In this document: in pieces, positions 13,635 through 25,100 of the stretch | Layout of the letters: each line of letters opens with the position of its first letter | Numbering within the stretch: the stretch's first letter is position 1 | Origin: Bondarzewia mesenterica | Taxonomy: Eukaryota; Basidiomycota; Agaricomycetes; Russulales; Bondarzewiaceae | Reading direction: 5' to 3' | Assembly: GCA_004802705.1 (NCBI GenBank) | Contig: SGPL01000229.1 | Coordinates: 1 to 49,293 of the forward strand | DNA: 49,293 bases | Program-made: the position numbers and the translations under genes | Notes under the pieces: model-generated | Told to the model about the DNA's origin: nothing | What the model saw: only the letters and a program-made list of their open reading frames with translations | Databases searched by the model: none

Positions 13635-15064
13635 GCTTGGATATAGCCTCGTGTGAAGGATAAAGATGGGGAATGAGTATGTGATATGGGGTCAAGTGAA
13701 GCAGGGGATGCTGGTTTTTATCTGATCATAAAACAAATAGCTTGTGGGGCTTGCTGTTTGCTGACCCCAAGATGACCGGACCTTTTCGACTCGACTGCAG
13801 GCTGGTTGGGTCCACTAAAAGGCTGGAGGGCTCAATACTACGTAGTGTATGGTCGGATTTTCGAGATCTAGAGCAAATCTATGTAGTGAACTATGATTCT
13901 TGTGAGTCGTCCAGTCAATTGCCCGGGTCGCTATGCTTGAAAGACGTGTCAAGAATTCGCACTTGAAAAGAGACATCGAGTACTACATACTCATGCGGCG
14001 ACAAAAGTATGCTTTTTGAACGTCCAGGACAGAAAGGGCAAGGTTCAGAATGAAAACGATCTGGCTGGTCAAAATCTACGAGATGAGACTCAATCGATGT
14101 CGGTCCGCCCGGTCCGTCCAACGACTCGTCCTTGCACACTCAGCGCTCCCGTCCCCGCTTCACTATACAGTGTCAAATCGTCCTTGGCTCTCAGTCCATT
14201 CGATGAAATCCGTTGCCGGTGAGAGACGAGGCGCATTTATATTTTCGTGCCGATTTTCGACGTTTTTTCTGGTCTGCTCGTACTATACCTTACTTCATCT
14301 CAACCCTCTCTGAATAGACCCCATCTAGCTTTTGTACGCACAAAGAAGCTCAGCTCCAAGCTCCAACCGGGAGACAATGTTGTGGGCCCGAGTGGGCCGT
14401 ATGAGAATCTCAGCACGGCTTGCTTGACCCGGTAGTGCTCGAGCTGCGGCTTCTTCGAGTCGCGACGGCACTCCGCGCATGTCCATACTTACCTGCCAAT
14501 GATGTCTGATCCCCATGGTCTTTCGCTGAGAACTGGCATAAGACAGGTTGAAGGAAAGTGGACCAACGTAGAAGCACTTAAACAGGCCTGACCGTCTGGA
14601 CACCAGGGCTCATTGAAGTGTAGTTGTTCGGCCTTGCCGGTCCGTCTACTCTTATCGCTTGCTCTGCGCTGACCCCAGGCTACAGAAGAATCGAGACTTG
14701 GTACTTACTCATACACAGTATTCTCCACAGGTGACTTGATTCTACGGACCATAAAACCAGATGGTCTTCCTCGCTGAGCGCTGAACGGCCTGGGAACGCC
14801 CACACGCATCATCATGGAGAATATCATAGGTCCTGTCCAGCTTCGAAGCGTTCCGTTTGTTCGCGAACAGCATAATCGCGTGGAAGGATCGTCGCGACCC
14901 GGCAGTTTCAGGTCTCAGGCTGAGGGCGAGGCATGAGTGTATGGTGCATGTGAAGTAAGACTTGGAACCAATCTAGATGGGCTCAAGAAATCCTCGACGA
15001 CGATGTAATTGAGATGGAGAGCAAAAAAACAATAAAAACACTCAACAAAAAAAAGAGCAAATAA
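13635..15064. other. Intergenic stretch, nothing recognised
   Basis: This holds the epimerase promoter (nearest 13635) and about 1.4 kb without a supported gene. Open frames at 14050-14313 (plus) and 14325-14603 (minus) have no motif, no splice logic and mixed codon use. The end nearest 15064 is the 3' side of the THO subunit gene and contains A-rich runs at 15024-15056. Confidence 0.45.
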
Positions 15065-17831
15065 TCACGCCGTTTCCATCTTGACATCCTCTTCAATCTG
15101 CTTCACAGCAGCTACCTCGCCCGGTTTGCTCTCGCCCTCTATCGTCTCTCTCTCCTTCTCTGCATCCTTCATCTCAACCTCTTTGACCTCGCTTCCCTTC
15201 TCCTTCTCCGCCATCGCCGCCTCTCCATCCGTATCATTAACGCTCGCCCCCCTCTCTTCTCCAGCGCCCGTCGCGCTTGCCATCAACGGCATTGAGCCCT
15301 CGCCTTTGGCTATCCGCTCCCTCTCCGCTTTCGCTTCCTTCTCAATATCCTGGGCAAGCAGCACGATATCGCCCGTGCCGATCTTCCCAAAATGTGCGAG
15401 GTACCGGTCCCGTGCCGTGCGCAGCGCGAGCCATGACCAACGGTGTTTGTTCTATAATTCGCACGCGTCAACATCATTACCACCACCGACACAATAACAA
15501 CAGGAACGATAAGTTGAGATAAGGTACGTACCTCTTCAAACTTGGCGATTTGATCGTCTGGGGGCAAGACACGTGTGGCGGGCGCAGCAGGGGTCGGCGA
15601 GGGAGCAGGAGTCGAAGCCGCGAGGACGGGTCCATTCGAAGCTGAGGGCGTAACAGGTGCTGTGGCCAGTGCCGGTGCAGGCAAGGGTGCGGGAGACGCC
15701 GCGGGGGTCATCTCTGGAGCTTTCGACGGTGGATTGGTTGATGTGCCTGGTTTCGCCGGCAACGAAGGGTGTAAGAGAGGGCTCTGCGCGCCAGTGGGTA
15801 CAGCGGGCCGAGCAATAATCTCCTGGGATGATGCGGGGGTAATGGTGGTGGGCTCCTTGTGCTCTGCGGAGGGGTTGGCGGCGGCAGCGGCTTTGGCACG
15901 AGCTTGGGCAATGCGTTCGGCTTGTCGCGACAGTGTCTTCTTTCGCATTTCTATCCGGTTGTCCTCCAGTTTGACCTTCTTTACAAAGTCTTTTACCTCT
16001 CCTGGCCTTTACGCACGGACATGAATCAATATCAAGACGGATATGAAGACAAACAGAACGTACTGGAACGGTCTCTGCAAATCCGTCAAGTCTCTATATC
16101 CCATTTCCCAGATCTCGGTCAGTGGCGCGGACCCAAGAGCATGCTCCCAATCATCGGGCTCGACCCTCATCATCCTCCTGGCATCCCTCGTAGCCTCTTC
16201 CAGCCCCACCTTTCTCCCATCTAAGTCTATGGCGTACGGCTCGCGGTCAAAAGGTGTACACATCTCATTCTTCCACCGTACCCAGTTCTTCTCTCGCTCC
16301 AGAATGGTAAAAACCGTATCCGAGAACGCGCGACCGCCTGGCGTGGTCTGTTTGAGTTCGTCCTGTGCTTTGGTGATCGTTTCTTGAACCCATTGCGCTT
16401 CGGAAGGCTCCAGCGTGAACTCGATTTGAAGAGATCGGTTGCGCGGGGTTTGCCAAGTGGGCTTGGCTGCCTTGGTGAACATGAGAAGATGGTTCAGGAG
16501 GATGAGGAGTTGGAAGAGGAATTGGCGGCGAAAATGGGTGTCTGCGATCTACACACAATTGACAACAGTATGAGGAGATACTAACAGGGGAAACAAGGCA
16601 TCGAGACGAACCTCGAGGTCGAGTAGTTCGGGACGAGTGAGGAACTTTGCGAAAAAGTAGTCTTTGCTAACCGACTCTTCTCCTGGATCGGCTTCGCGTT
16701 TCCGCTTCAGAGGGTTAGCACCTGCTGTACCATTCGTGCGGCTGCCCATCATAGCACGTTCTTTTGCAGTAGCCTCTTTTATCACTGGAAGAACCTTATT
16801 GACAGCCTCCTTGAATTCTGGGAATGTTTCTGGAGCAGCGAAGAGAGGTGGTCGAGAGAAAGGGAGCTGGAGGGACCAGAAAGTGTTATAGAAGTCTGAA
16901 TAACGCGATTAAGAGTGGAGTCCATGCAAATCGAGAGGATGGAGCACGCACCTTCTTTCTTTTCATTTTTCTTGTCCGCAAGCTTGGGCTGGGAAGGAGG
17001 TTTTTGCGAGTCTGATTTCACCTCGTCGACTTGCATGCTATCCTGCTCCTGTTTCTCATCAACCTCCTTCGCCTCTTCTTTCGCCTCTTTCTCCTCCTCC
17101 TGAGACTTGATGCTAACACCCTCCCATATCGAGCCATACTCCCCACGTAAGTTAACGCCACTCCGCTCGCCTAGCGGGAACACCCCGCTCAAGAATGTCA
17201 AAATACGGCCACAAAATATCGTGTTCGAGCCCATTTTTGATAACCGGCGAAGGAGGTCATTGAGTGTACGCAGGAGTACTAGTGCTTTCCCCTTTTGTGG
17301 GACCATGCCCTGAGTGAGCCGGTCCGCGCGCGATTCTATCCAAGAGAAGATGTAGGAGCACGAAGAAATAGTCTGGGTCTCGAGCAGATCCTGCAAAGTA
17401 GTAAGAGGAAATGTAGCTTCGCAAGCATCTTTTCAATAGATGGATTAGCTGAAGGAGAAGAGACGCGGGTGAAAGCTGCTCGAACCGTGCTCGGTGAACG
17501 TCAGAACAAGGTCCAGTCGGACAATCAACTCGTCGTAGTACTTGGTTTCAGCGTCTTCCAGCGCGTTACCTTCGTTCTCCTGAAATAAAAAGTGTCAAGT
17601 CACGCAGAGGATACACAGATCTCAAGGGATTGCACAACATACAGCTAGATTGAACACCTCATTCTTCAACGCGCATTCCCATTGACTCTTCCGACTATCT
17701 GGTGTGCTTTGAGAGGGCGTTTCTTCTAATGCCTTGAGCACAGCCTTATCAAGTGTTTCCTTGTCCACCGAAATCGAAGAAAGAGACTTTAAGAGGGAGG
17801 AAAGAGCACTTGCAGTAGTTCGTAGGGTCAT
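15065..17831 (-). CDS. THOC1: THO complex subunit THOC1/Hpr1
   Basis: Seven exons (17831-17643, 17579-17486, 17428-16952, 16895-16612, 16548-16064, 16006-15532, 15448-15065) join in frame to 795 residues. Diagnostic stretches include [68 protein letters not shown] and [10 protein letters not shown], the conserved core of the family. The middle contains an NLS-like [10 protein letters not shown] Pro/Ala/Ser-rich linker precedes the C-terminus, which is acidic and Lys/Glu-rich. The protein is a scaffold of the nuclear THO/TREX complex, coupling transcription elongation with mRNP assembly and export. Intron 2 is set by a GCTAATCC branch site before an AAAG acceptor. The start at 17831 is the first ATG in the frame; it lies 95 bases from a divergent gene. 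Confidence 0.93.
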
Positions 17832-17926
17832 GGCAGTGGTCGGAGGAAGAGCAAGTACAATCGCGTGGCGTAACAATACCCATTTCCATCCGTTTTAGGA
17901 CATTCTTCTCTTCTCCCGCCACGCCG
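17832..17926. promoter_or_regulatory. Short bidirectional promoter region
   Basis: Only 95 bases separate the THOC1 start codon (minus) from the start of the divergent gene (plus), so both promoters and leaders must lie here or overlap the first exons. No TATA box is obvious. Confidence 0.5.
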
Positions 17927-18361
17927 ATGTCCTCCCAGTCCACTGCTGACACCAACAACTCAAACGCGAACGAGCATGTGCAAACAAGTATTGCAACGAG
18001 CACCGTCGCCTCCTATTCATTAGAAACAGAGTCAATATCGTTTTTGTCGGCACCCGATTTACAGGAACTGGATGGGTTGTCTCGCGTGATGTCAGATGGC
18101 GAGTGGCAAGCTCAGCTGCTCGAGGAGACAGAGAACATCAGCGTTGCTACGACATTGCAACAACTCGAGACGGCTGAGGGTCTTGCACAGAGCGTAGAGA
18201 TCCGTGTTGATGACTTGATGGAGCGAATGGACCAGATACTCCTCCTCCTGTCGCAGCAGGTTTCTGAGGAGAATGGGGCAGCTAATGATGTGAAAGAGGA
18301 TGCCTATAACCAGGCTGAGGAGACGAAGAACAATCTGAACGAGGATACTGCAGGCGGATGA
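17927..18361 (+). CDS. Small acidic coiled-coil protein of unknown function
   Basis: A single exon of 144 residues starts at the first ATG of the frame. The N-terminus is Ser/Thr/Asn-rich. The middle (about residues 55-112) forms a likely coiled coil: LLEETENISVATTLQQLE and DLMERMDQILLLLSQQV show heptad-spaced Leu/Val/Ile. The tail is acidic and polar. It has the size and layout of small subunits of lysosome- or kinetochore-type complexes, but I do not recognise a family. The long open frame, biased composition and tight divergent pairing with the THO gene make it likely to be real. Confidence 0.6.
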   Translation: MSSQSTADTNNSNANEHVQTSIATSTVASYSLETESISFLSAPDLQELDGLSRVMSDGEWQAQLLEETENISVATTLQQLETAEGLAQSVEIRVDDLMERMDQILLLLSQQVSEENGAANDVKEDAYNQAEETKNNLNEDTAGG

Positions 18362-19179
18362 TGTATCCATGTGTTTGGATGAAGGTGAGTGCTGGAGCAT
18401 GCGTTTGACGCTCACCATTCCAAACCTGCGTGGATCCAGGACATTCCTGTAAGATGTTGACAGCGCATTGCAATGCATTCGTCGCATTTCTCTTTTGGAT
18501 GGGTTTCGAGGCATTACGACAGGACCAGTAGGCCTCGTTGCGGTTGGATGAGTGCTTGGAAGATCCAGGTGAGACTTGGTTCGACATTGACATCGTCCAG
18601 ACTCACATGGCACGTAGACTCACACTTCGTAATCGACATCGTACTTGACTTCTGTAGTTATTGATAAATCCCAGTCTGCTGCCTTCAAATCTAGCGGACA
18701 AAGCAATCATTGAACAGTCCGGCGTGTCCTATATACTATCCTCTATTTGATGGGATGAGATTCTCATTATTATTCGTCTACTTATTGTCCTTCTTAACTT
18801 GAAAGGTATTCACACAAATCTGCGAATTTTTGGTGACAGGCACAGGCCCTTCGTCACGTATCCTTGAAAGTCTCTCGGCTTGGATACCTCGATACAGCGG
18901 CAAGTCGAATATCTGTTGGTCTTGCCCGGCTAACCTTGCCATAATCACTGCATGATACGATGCATTCTCAAAAAGTGAGAACCATCTTTGAATTCTTGAG
19001 GCGTTCATGATGGAGTACAGTATATAATGCAGAAGGTCGACCGATGCTCCTGATCTGATTGAATTCGACCGCAGCACCGTTTCTGCCGGAGTAGAGGTCG
19101 GAGTCTACAACAAGTCCGCGCGTAAATGTACTATATGGTCATTTGACTTCGACTATCAACGTTTCAACATACACAAAGG
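18362..19179. other. Unassigned stretch with possible minus-strand exons
   Basis: On the minus strand, a segment at about 18690-18625 after a GCAG acceptor reads DWDLSITTEVKYDVDYE and ends at a GTGAGT donor. One at about 18590-18405 contains NRNEAYWSCRNAS with several Cys. An open frame at 19077-18778 closes with PVPVTKNSQICVNTFQVKK. They might belong to one small gene convergent with the coiled-coil gene, but I could not join them into a frame I recognise. Confidence 0.3.
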
Positions 19180-21819
19180 ATGTCTGCTTCAGGTACGTGA
19201 AACGTCACATCTTCTTGAAGCTCGACCCTACAATAAAACACCTCTGCTTCAGGACGCGGTGCATATTACAAAAGCTTGTATGGGGGACGAGGCCGAGGCG
19301 GAAGAGGCCGAGGATCCTTCCAACCACCAGCTCCGAACCTTCAAGCTAGTCCCACTCAAGAGCGCTTCAAACGCTCGAGAAATGACGATGGTAGGCTCCC
19401 TACCCACCTTCCATGTGTCTCTGGATCATCACGACCTATATTCCCCTTAGATGGCATACGGAGCAGCAGCATGCTCATTAGCGAACTACATAGGTTGAAT
19501 GGGAAGTCATATCCAGCTTACCGGGATGTAAAAGGTGTACAATGGCTTTTAAAAATCCATACTTACGAGATTCGACTGATCTCCTTTCCTTCAATTAGGG
19601 TCTTGGAGCTACGGCAATTTCGATCTGCACATAGACCACATTCAAAGTGATCCATTTGCACGGCCAAGCAAACTGCGTGTTCAGATGAAGCACGAAGTAG
19701 CAAAGTATCCGCACGAATTATTTGCAAGTCCAGTTCGGTAAGATGACGGGTCAATCATATGCAGTACTTAACATTGGCTGTTTGTTTGATACCGTGTTTG
19801 CAGAAACATCGCACTCTCAGATTTCTTGACGCGTAGTCTTCACAATGTCATGCGCAAACCGTCGAGCTCTAATGCTGCTAATTGGAGCAGTGCCAAAGGT
19901 GGGGATATAACGATCGATAAGCCTGGCCAGCAGGTACTGCAACGCAGCTCCATTGCTGTCGATTATACAGGCATTGAAGCCAGGTTCACTTTGGGGTTCC
20001 CCGCTCAAGGTGACCTCCGCATTCGCAGCGCTTCATAATTTACATCGTTCACAGTTGGTGAATAACTTTCAGGTCGAACGATTCTGGGAGATCGGGCAGC
20101 AGAGATTTTCAACCAGGATATACCCCTTCTTGCGCGCCACCTCTTGTACGAGTCACAGAATTCACCAGAGCTAGAGTCTTTTGTGGAAAGCATAGAGGAT
20201 CAGGAAAGTTTACGACATCAAATCCGACAGGCAGGTAGGTCGTCCTACCATTTTTTCTTCCCGCTTCGTCAAATCAAGGACATCCTCTTACAGGTCTGTC
20301 CGCCTTTGTTGCGAACGGCGCTGTCCTTCCGCGCGCCAGCGGGGCTTCCGATCTTCCAATGCCGGGAAACATAGTTGTGAAGTTTCAATCACCCCCCAAT
20401 CTCCAACGAAGTTTTATGTTGCCTAACAGAGGGAGAGTAGACGGTATGGCTATTCCTGAAGGTATCACACTTATCGCCGGAGGCGGATTCCATGTTGGTA
20501 TCGTCTATCTCACAGAATGGCCTCCTACATTTGCATGCTTACTGACAGTGAGAGTGCAGGGAAAGTCCACGCTGTTGGATGGGCTGGCGGTAGGATGCTA
20601 CAACCATATCCCAGGAGGTATGTCTTAGTTTGATATCCCCTGAAGTGGTGATTGAACTATCGAGTGATACAGATGGACGCGAATTTGTCGTGACATCGCC
20701 TTCATGCGTCTCTGTTCGAGGCGAAGATGGCCGACTGATCAAGAATGTTGATATATCTCCTTTCATCAATAACCTGCCAGGCGGTGCCTCTACCACATCA
20801 TTCTCAACGGAGGATGCAAGCGGGAGTACATCCATGGCGGCAGGTGTAATAGAAGTATGAGAAATCAAGCCGGTAATCCCACGTTGACAAGACTTACTCA
20901 GTTCCTTCCCCGGTATTGACATAGGCATTAGAGCTAGGGGCGGATACAATTTTGTTTGATGAAGACACCTGCGCGACGAACTTCTTGGTCCGCGATAGGA
21001 GGATGCAGAAGCTCATCTCCGCTGATCCAATAACGCCTCTTATATTCAAAGTGAGTGCATCTAAACATAATATCTGTCTAAGACGGTCAACGATATGTTC
21101 AGGTTCGTTCAATGTATAGTGATCATAAGTGTTCATCCATTCTCGTGATCGGCGGATGCGGTATGTCCCTATTACCCTCCCCCAGCTTTTTGTGATACGA
21201 ACACCAAGCAGGCGATTATTGCGATGTGGCGGACCTCGTTCTGGAGATGCGAAATTACCAATGTTATGATATCACAGACGCTGCTCGACAAATAGCCCAA
21301 GCGATTCCATCCGTTGTTGCCGATCACGAAGGTCAGTCGCAGTGGCTCCAATGCATTCCAGGCAGCCGGTAATGCAGGTCGACTTTTTTCTGTTAGTCTC
21401 AACCTTCGGTAGCATAGCCCACCGCGCTTTGGGATCACAGGACATCCCTCCTCCCGGAACGAAAGTAACCTCACGGGGTCGCTCTGCAATCCAGATTGCG
21501 GACAGCACCCTCGATCTCTCTGCTCTCACACAGCTTTCACACGACAGTCAAACACGGGCCATCGCGGCAATGTTAAAACGCCTCAGATCTATCCAATCTG
21601 AGCGGCGGCAGCTCACCGTAGTAGAGGCATTGCTCCTGATGCGTAAATTACTGGATGAGCGAGGCCTGAACGCAATTATGGAAGAAGGTCAAGTCGATGG
21701 ATTCTTGGCTGAACCAAGGATGATCGAGCTAGGGATGGCGATCAATCGACTGGTGAGTAGTCGTCTGCCCGTCAGAAATGCCCGCCAATGGTCAATATAC
21801 GATACAGCGCGCGTGGTGA
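19180..21819 (+). CDS. ABC-class ATPase of the MRB1590/PF09818 type with an RG-rich N-terminus
   Basis: About 14 exons join in frame to roughly 610 residues. Exon 1 encodes MSAS and splices into a short Arg-Gly block (GGRGRGGRGRGSF) that suggests nucleic-acid binding. An N-terminal domain with LNGKSYPAYRDVKG and FDLHIDHIQSDPFARPSKL follows, then the ATPase. The Walker A is GGGFHGKSTLL, assembled across an intron at about 20504-20560. The Walker B region is LGADTILFDEDTCATNFLVRD-like, with the DEDT core typical of this group; the usual form has Ser where this has Cys. The trypanosome member is part of the RNA-editing machinery; fungal members are uncharacterised. The C-terminal exon is tiny (ending about 21819) and its placement is uncertain. 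No broken frame seen. Confidence 0.88.
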
Positions 21820-22147
21820 GGTTAGTGTTCCTCCATCCTTCATCTCTTCCAATTTGGCACCTGTACGCAGACAGACGCAGACAACCAATCGTGTGTTCTC
21901 GTACACCATCCCTCGTTGAGGAAACAGTTGACATTGTGAGTTATGTCCAGAAAAGGCTTCCTCTGCCAATTACTTCATTGCATCACTACAGGTCCATAAT
22001 ATTGCATGCCAGTAGTATAACTATCAATCAGCAACACAACACATAGCAAAACATGAAGAGACGCAAACCATGCTTATAGAAATACAATGCTTGCATAGGG
22101 TATGAGATGACCGTGAAGCTTTTAGCAGCGTAAGGAATGACACGATG
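21820..22147. other. Shared 3' region between convergent genes
   Basis: The ABC-class ATPase (plus) and the Ubp2-like protease (minus) converge here. The frame continuing to 22046 has no support; it is most likely 3' untranslated sequence. Confidence 0.45.
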
Positions 22148-25100
22148 CTAAGGCTCCGCCTCTTCCAGCATCATGGGATCAAACCGCTTCACCGTGTTGA
22201 TAACTTCCGATCCTTTCTTGACGAATACGAGCTAAGGAAGAAGATGTAGCGACATGGTTGATCAGCGTCAGCGCCACAGATAGCAAGCACGCACCATGTA
22301 CGGATTGGCCGTCGAGCCCGTCGTATCGGCCAACACTTCGTCCTTCGAAACCAAGCTCACGTCTGAATCATTATACTTAAACCATGAATCCGGCTTCTCG
22401 GGCAGATGGCGCGAGTAGAAGAAATAGTGGCCCCATGACGGTGACGATCCTCGGTGAATGAAAACAGACGTCAGCTCGTACGCCGCCTCGTGCTCGTTCT
22501 GCCAGATCTCCTCCATCTCTTCCTTGAGCTTCGCCGCGCGTGACCGCAGGCTCTCCAGCTCCAACTTAAGGTAGTCCTGCTCTGAGTTCAAGGTGGCGAC
22601 GAGCTCTTCATTGACCTCGGGAAGTTCTACAGATTCTTGCTTCTGCAGAAACTCTAGGGTATTGTTGAGTGCAGTTCCGAAGGGGGTGTGCTGGACATGG
22701 CCTTCAGTATGACCCCATTAAACAACATTTTTTAAATATGTAGATTACCTTTCCGGTTGTGAGTAAGTGTATGCGGTCGCGGCAGGTGCTGAGCTCAGCA
22801 TAAATAGCCTTCGATCGCTCCTTCCTCTCTGGACTTGCACTATCCAAGAAACGATCCATATAAATCGTCTCGCCGAACTTGACGTATGCTTGCGACTTGT
22901 ATGGTTGAAGAGTTTCGCGGTCGAATTGCCCTCTCTGCACAAACCAAGCAATCAGAAACCACAAGAGATGCAAAATCAATCGCATACCTGCAATTGGATC
23001 TGCAGCAATGGAGGTAGATCAACGAGCGTGACCTCCATCCGCGCCTTCTTGCCCTCAAAGTCCACAACATCGTCGAAATATCTACTGAGACCGTCATAAA
23101 GATCGTATCCCTCGTCCGAGACATTGACCGGCAATAGTGAGAACAAGTCTTCTTTTTCGTGGATTGATGAACGGGATCGCGCTTCTTCAGGTGCTACAGA
23201 TAGGCGCTGTCTGAGTGTTCCATAAAACAGTCTAGAAATAATCAATATCAGATAAGGGAAATGGATAGGTCATAAGTTCCGCTCACCGCTTGACGACGCT
23301 AGTCTTGCCTTCTTCCGAATCGTTCAAGCCGTCGAACTTGAGCAAAGCGGTCTCTATCTGGAAAATACAGTTATCCATGCACTCCGAAACATCATGCTGT
23401 CGTCCTGAAGCAGATACATGAACAGCCTATCCCATATTCATCTGACCTAAAAAGGCGCACCAAACATCATGACGGACTCTGAAGCAGACTTCCGCGGAGG
23501 CAATGGTGGTTTCTGTGACATCTGCTGTTCGGCCTCAGGGGCGCCGCTCATCTGCGTGTCCTTTCCAGGATTTGAAGATGACCCTGGCTGCGCCTGCCCG
23601 CGTCGCGGAGATGTGGGCTTGGAACTTACGCCAGCATTCTCCTTGTCCGCTTCCGCAGGCGACATATCGATGTCCATTTGGGATTCGTGAGTATAGTTTT
23701 CCTGCTCTCGGTCGCGCGAGCGCTTGCCGAGGACGGAGGACGACGAAGCCGCACCAGGCGAAGAGGCGGGAACCCGCGACGGCGCATCATCGACGAGCGT
23801 TGCATCCGTGTCATTCGACGAGTCCGTCCCACCTCTGTCTGCGTCGTCCTCCTCTTCGTCCTTCGACGTGACCAAAGCAAACTTCGCCAATTCGATGGAC
23901 GGGGTGACGGCTGACATATCGGAATGCTCCATATCCCAGAACAAATTTGCCAATTGACCGACGACTGCAATTCCGCTATCAAGTCACACATACGCAGAAT
24001 TCCAATATCTCGGAGCACGCACATTTCTTCGATCGCACAATCTCTCTCCTTGTCACGAGCCGACCACCGACGCGATGACGCTTCAGATCATCGTCCGTCA
24101 ATTTATCGTCATCCAGGGATTTCAGGTTGGCATTGAGCAATGGTTCAACGGCCTCGCGAAGGTCGGTGATGGTATAAAAATACTTGATCTCAAATTAGTC
24201 CACGCTGAGCTGACGCAAGAAATGCCCGTCTTTACCTGAAGAAGGGAGTTAAGATAGCATGTGTTGCCAAGTTGATTTAGTCCCCTCGGCCAATCTTGAC
24301 GAGTGGGAGGTATCACATCACCAGCTGGACAGTGATCATGAAAAGACGCTACACAGGCATTTGAAAATACGTACGATCGGTTCCCGTTTCCAAGAACTGG
24401 CGGAGGCGTGCACTGTCCCTGGCCTCAGCAATTACCGACATGGCCTCGCGCATCTTATCCCCCTGCGCAGGCTGATCTTCAACCTGAGCATAGAACAGTT
24501 AGATATCCCTCCCAAAAAAGTGCATCACAAGCGATCCAACTCACCCTTACAGAATAGATAGTGATCAACATATGATCATCAATCTCCCTCGGCACCTCCA
24601 ACGTCGTGTACGCCCTATCTGGCGTCATCCCACCGCTCATCTCCTGCTCCCATAGGCGCCTGAGCTCCACGCTCTCGCGCATCTCCGCGACGACCCTAAA
24701 CGACTCGTTGACCATGATGCTCTGTATCTGGCTCTCCGTCGGATGGCGCCACGCGTGTCTCAGCGCGTCCTTCCAGGCGTTCACGATGAACTCGTCTTCG
24801 ACATCATCCCCAAACTCCACGCCGAGCGGCCCATCCTTCCCGAACCCAAGCGCGACGAGCGACTCCTGCTCATTCTCGTGAGTGTACCGCCTTCGGTTGC
24901 GCTCTTCCAGGACAAGGTTCTGCAGCTCCTGCGGTGGCACCTCACCCATCGTGTTCATGGCGCTGAAAATAGCGAAGAAGGCCGAGAAGTAGTCGATCGT
25001 CCGTGCGGGATCGCAGCGGCATTGTGCGAAATATGCAAAGGCCAGAAGCTCTGTAGTCACAGTATTATCAGCGCCTGGAGAAAATATGATTACTTAATGG

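Noticed and set aside
15575..16024. Long plus-strand frame (149 codons, Ala/Gly-rich)
   Set aside because: It is the antisense of the Pro/Ala-rich linker of the THOC1 gene, whose seven exons fit together on the minus strand.
23447..24024. Overlapping frames on both strands in the Ubp2-like gene
   Set aside because: Only the minus-strand frame with the DMEHSDMSAVTPSIELAKFA stretch joins the neighbouring exons; the others are shadows.
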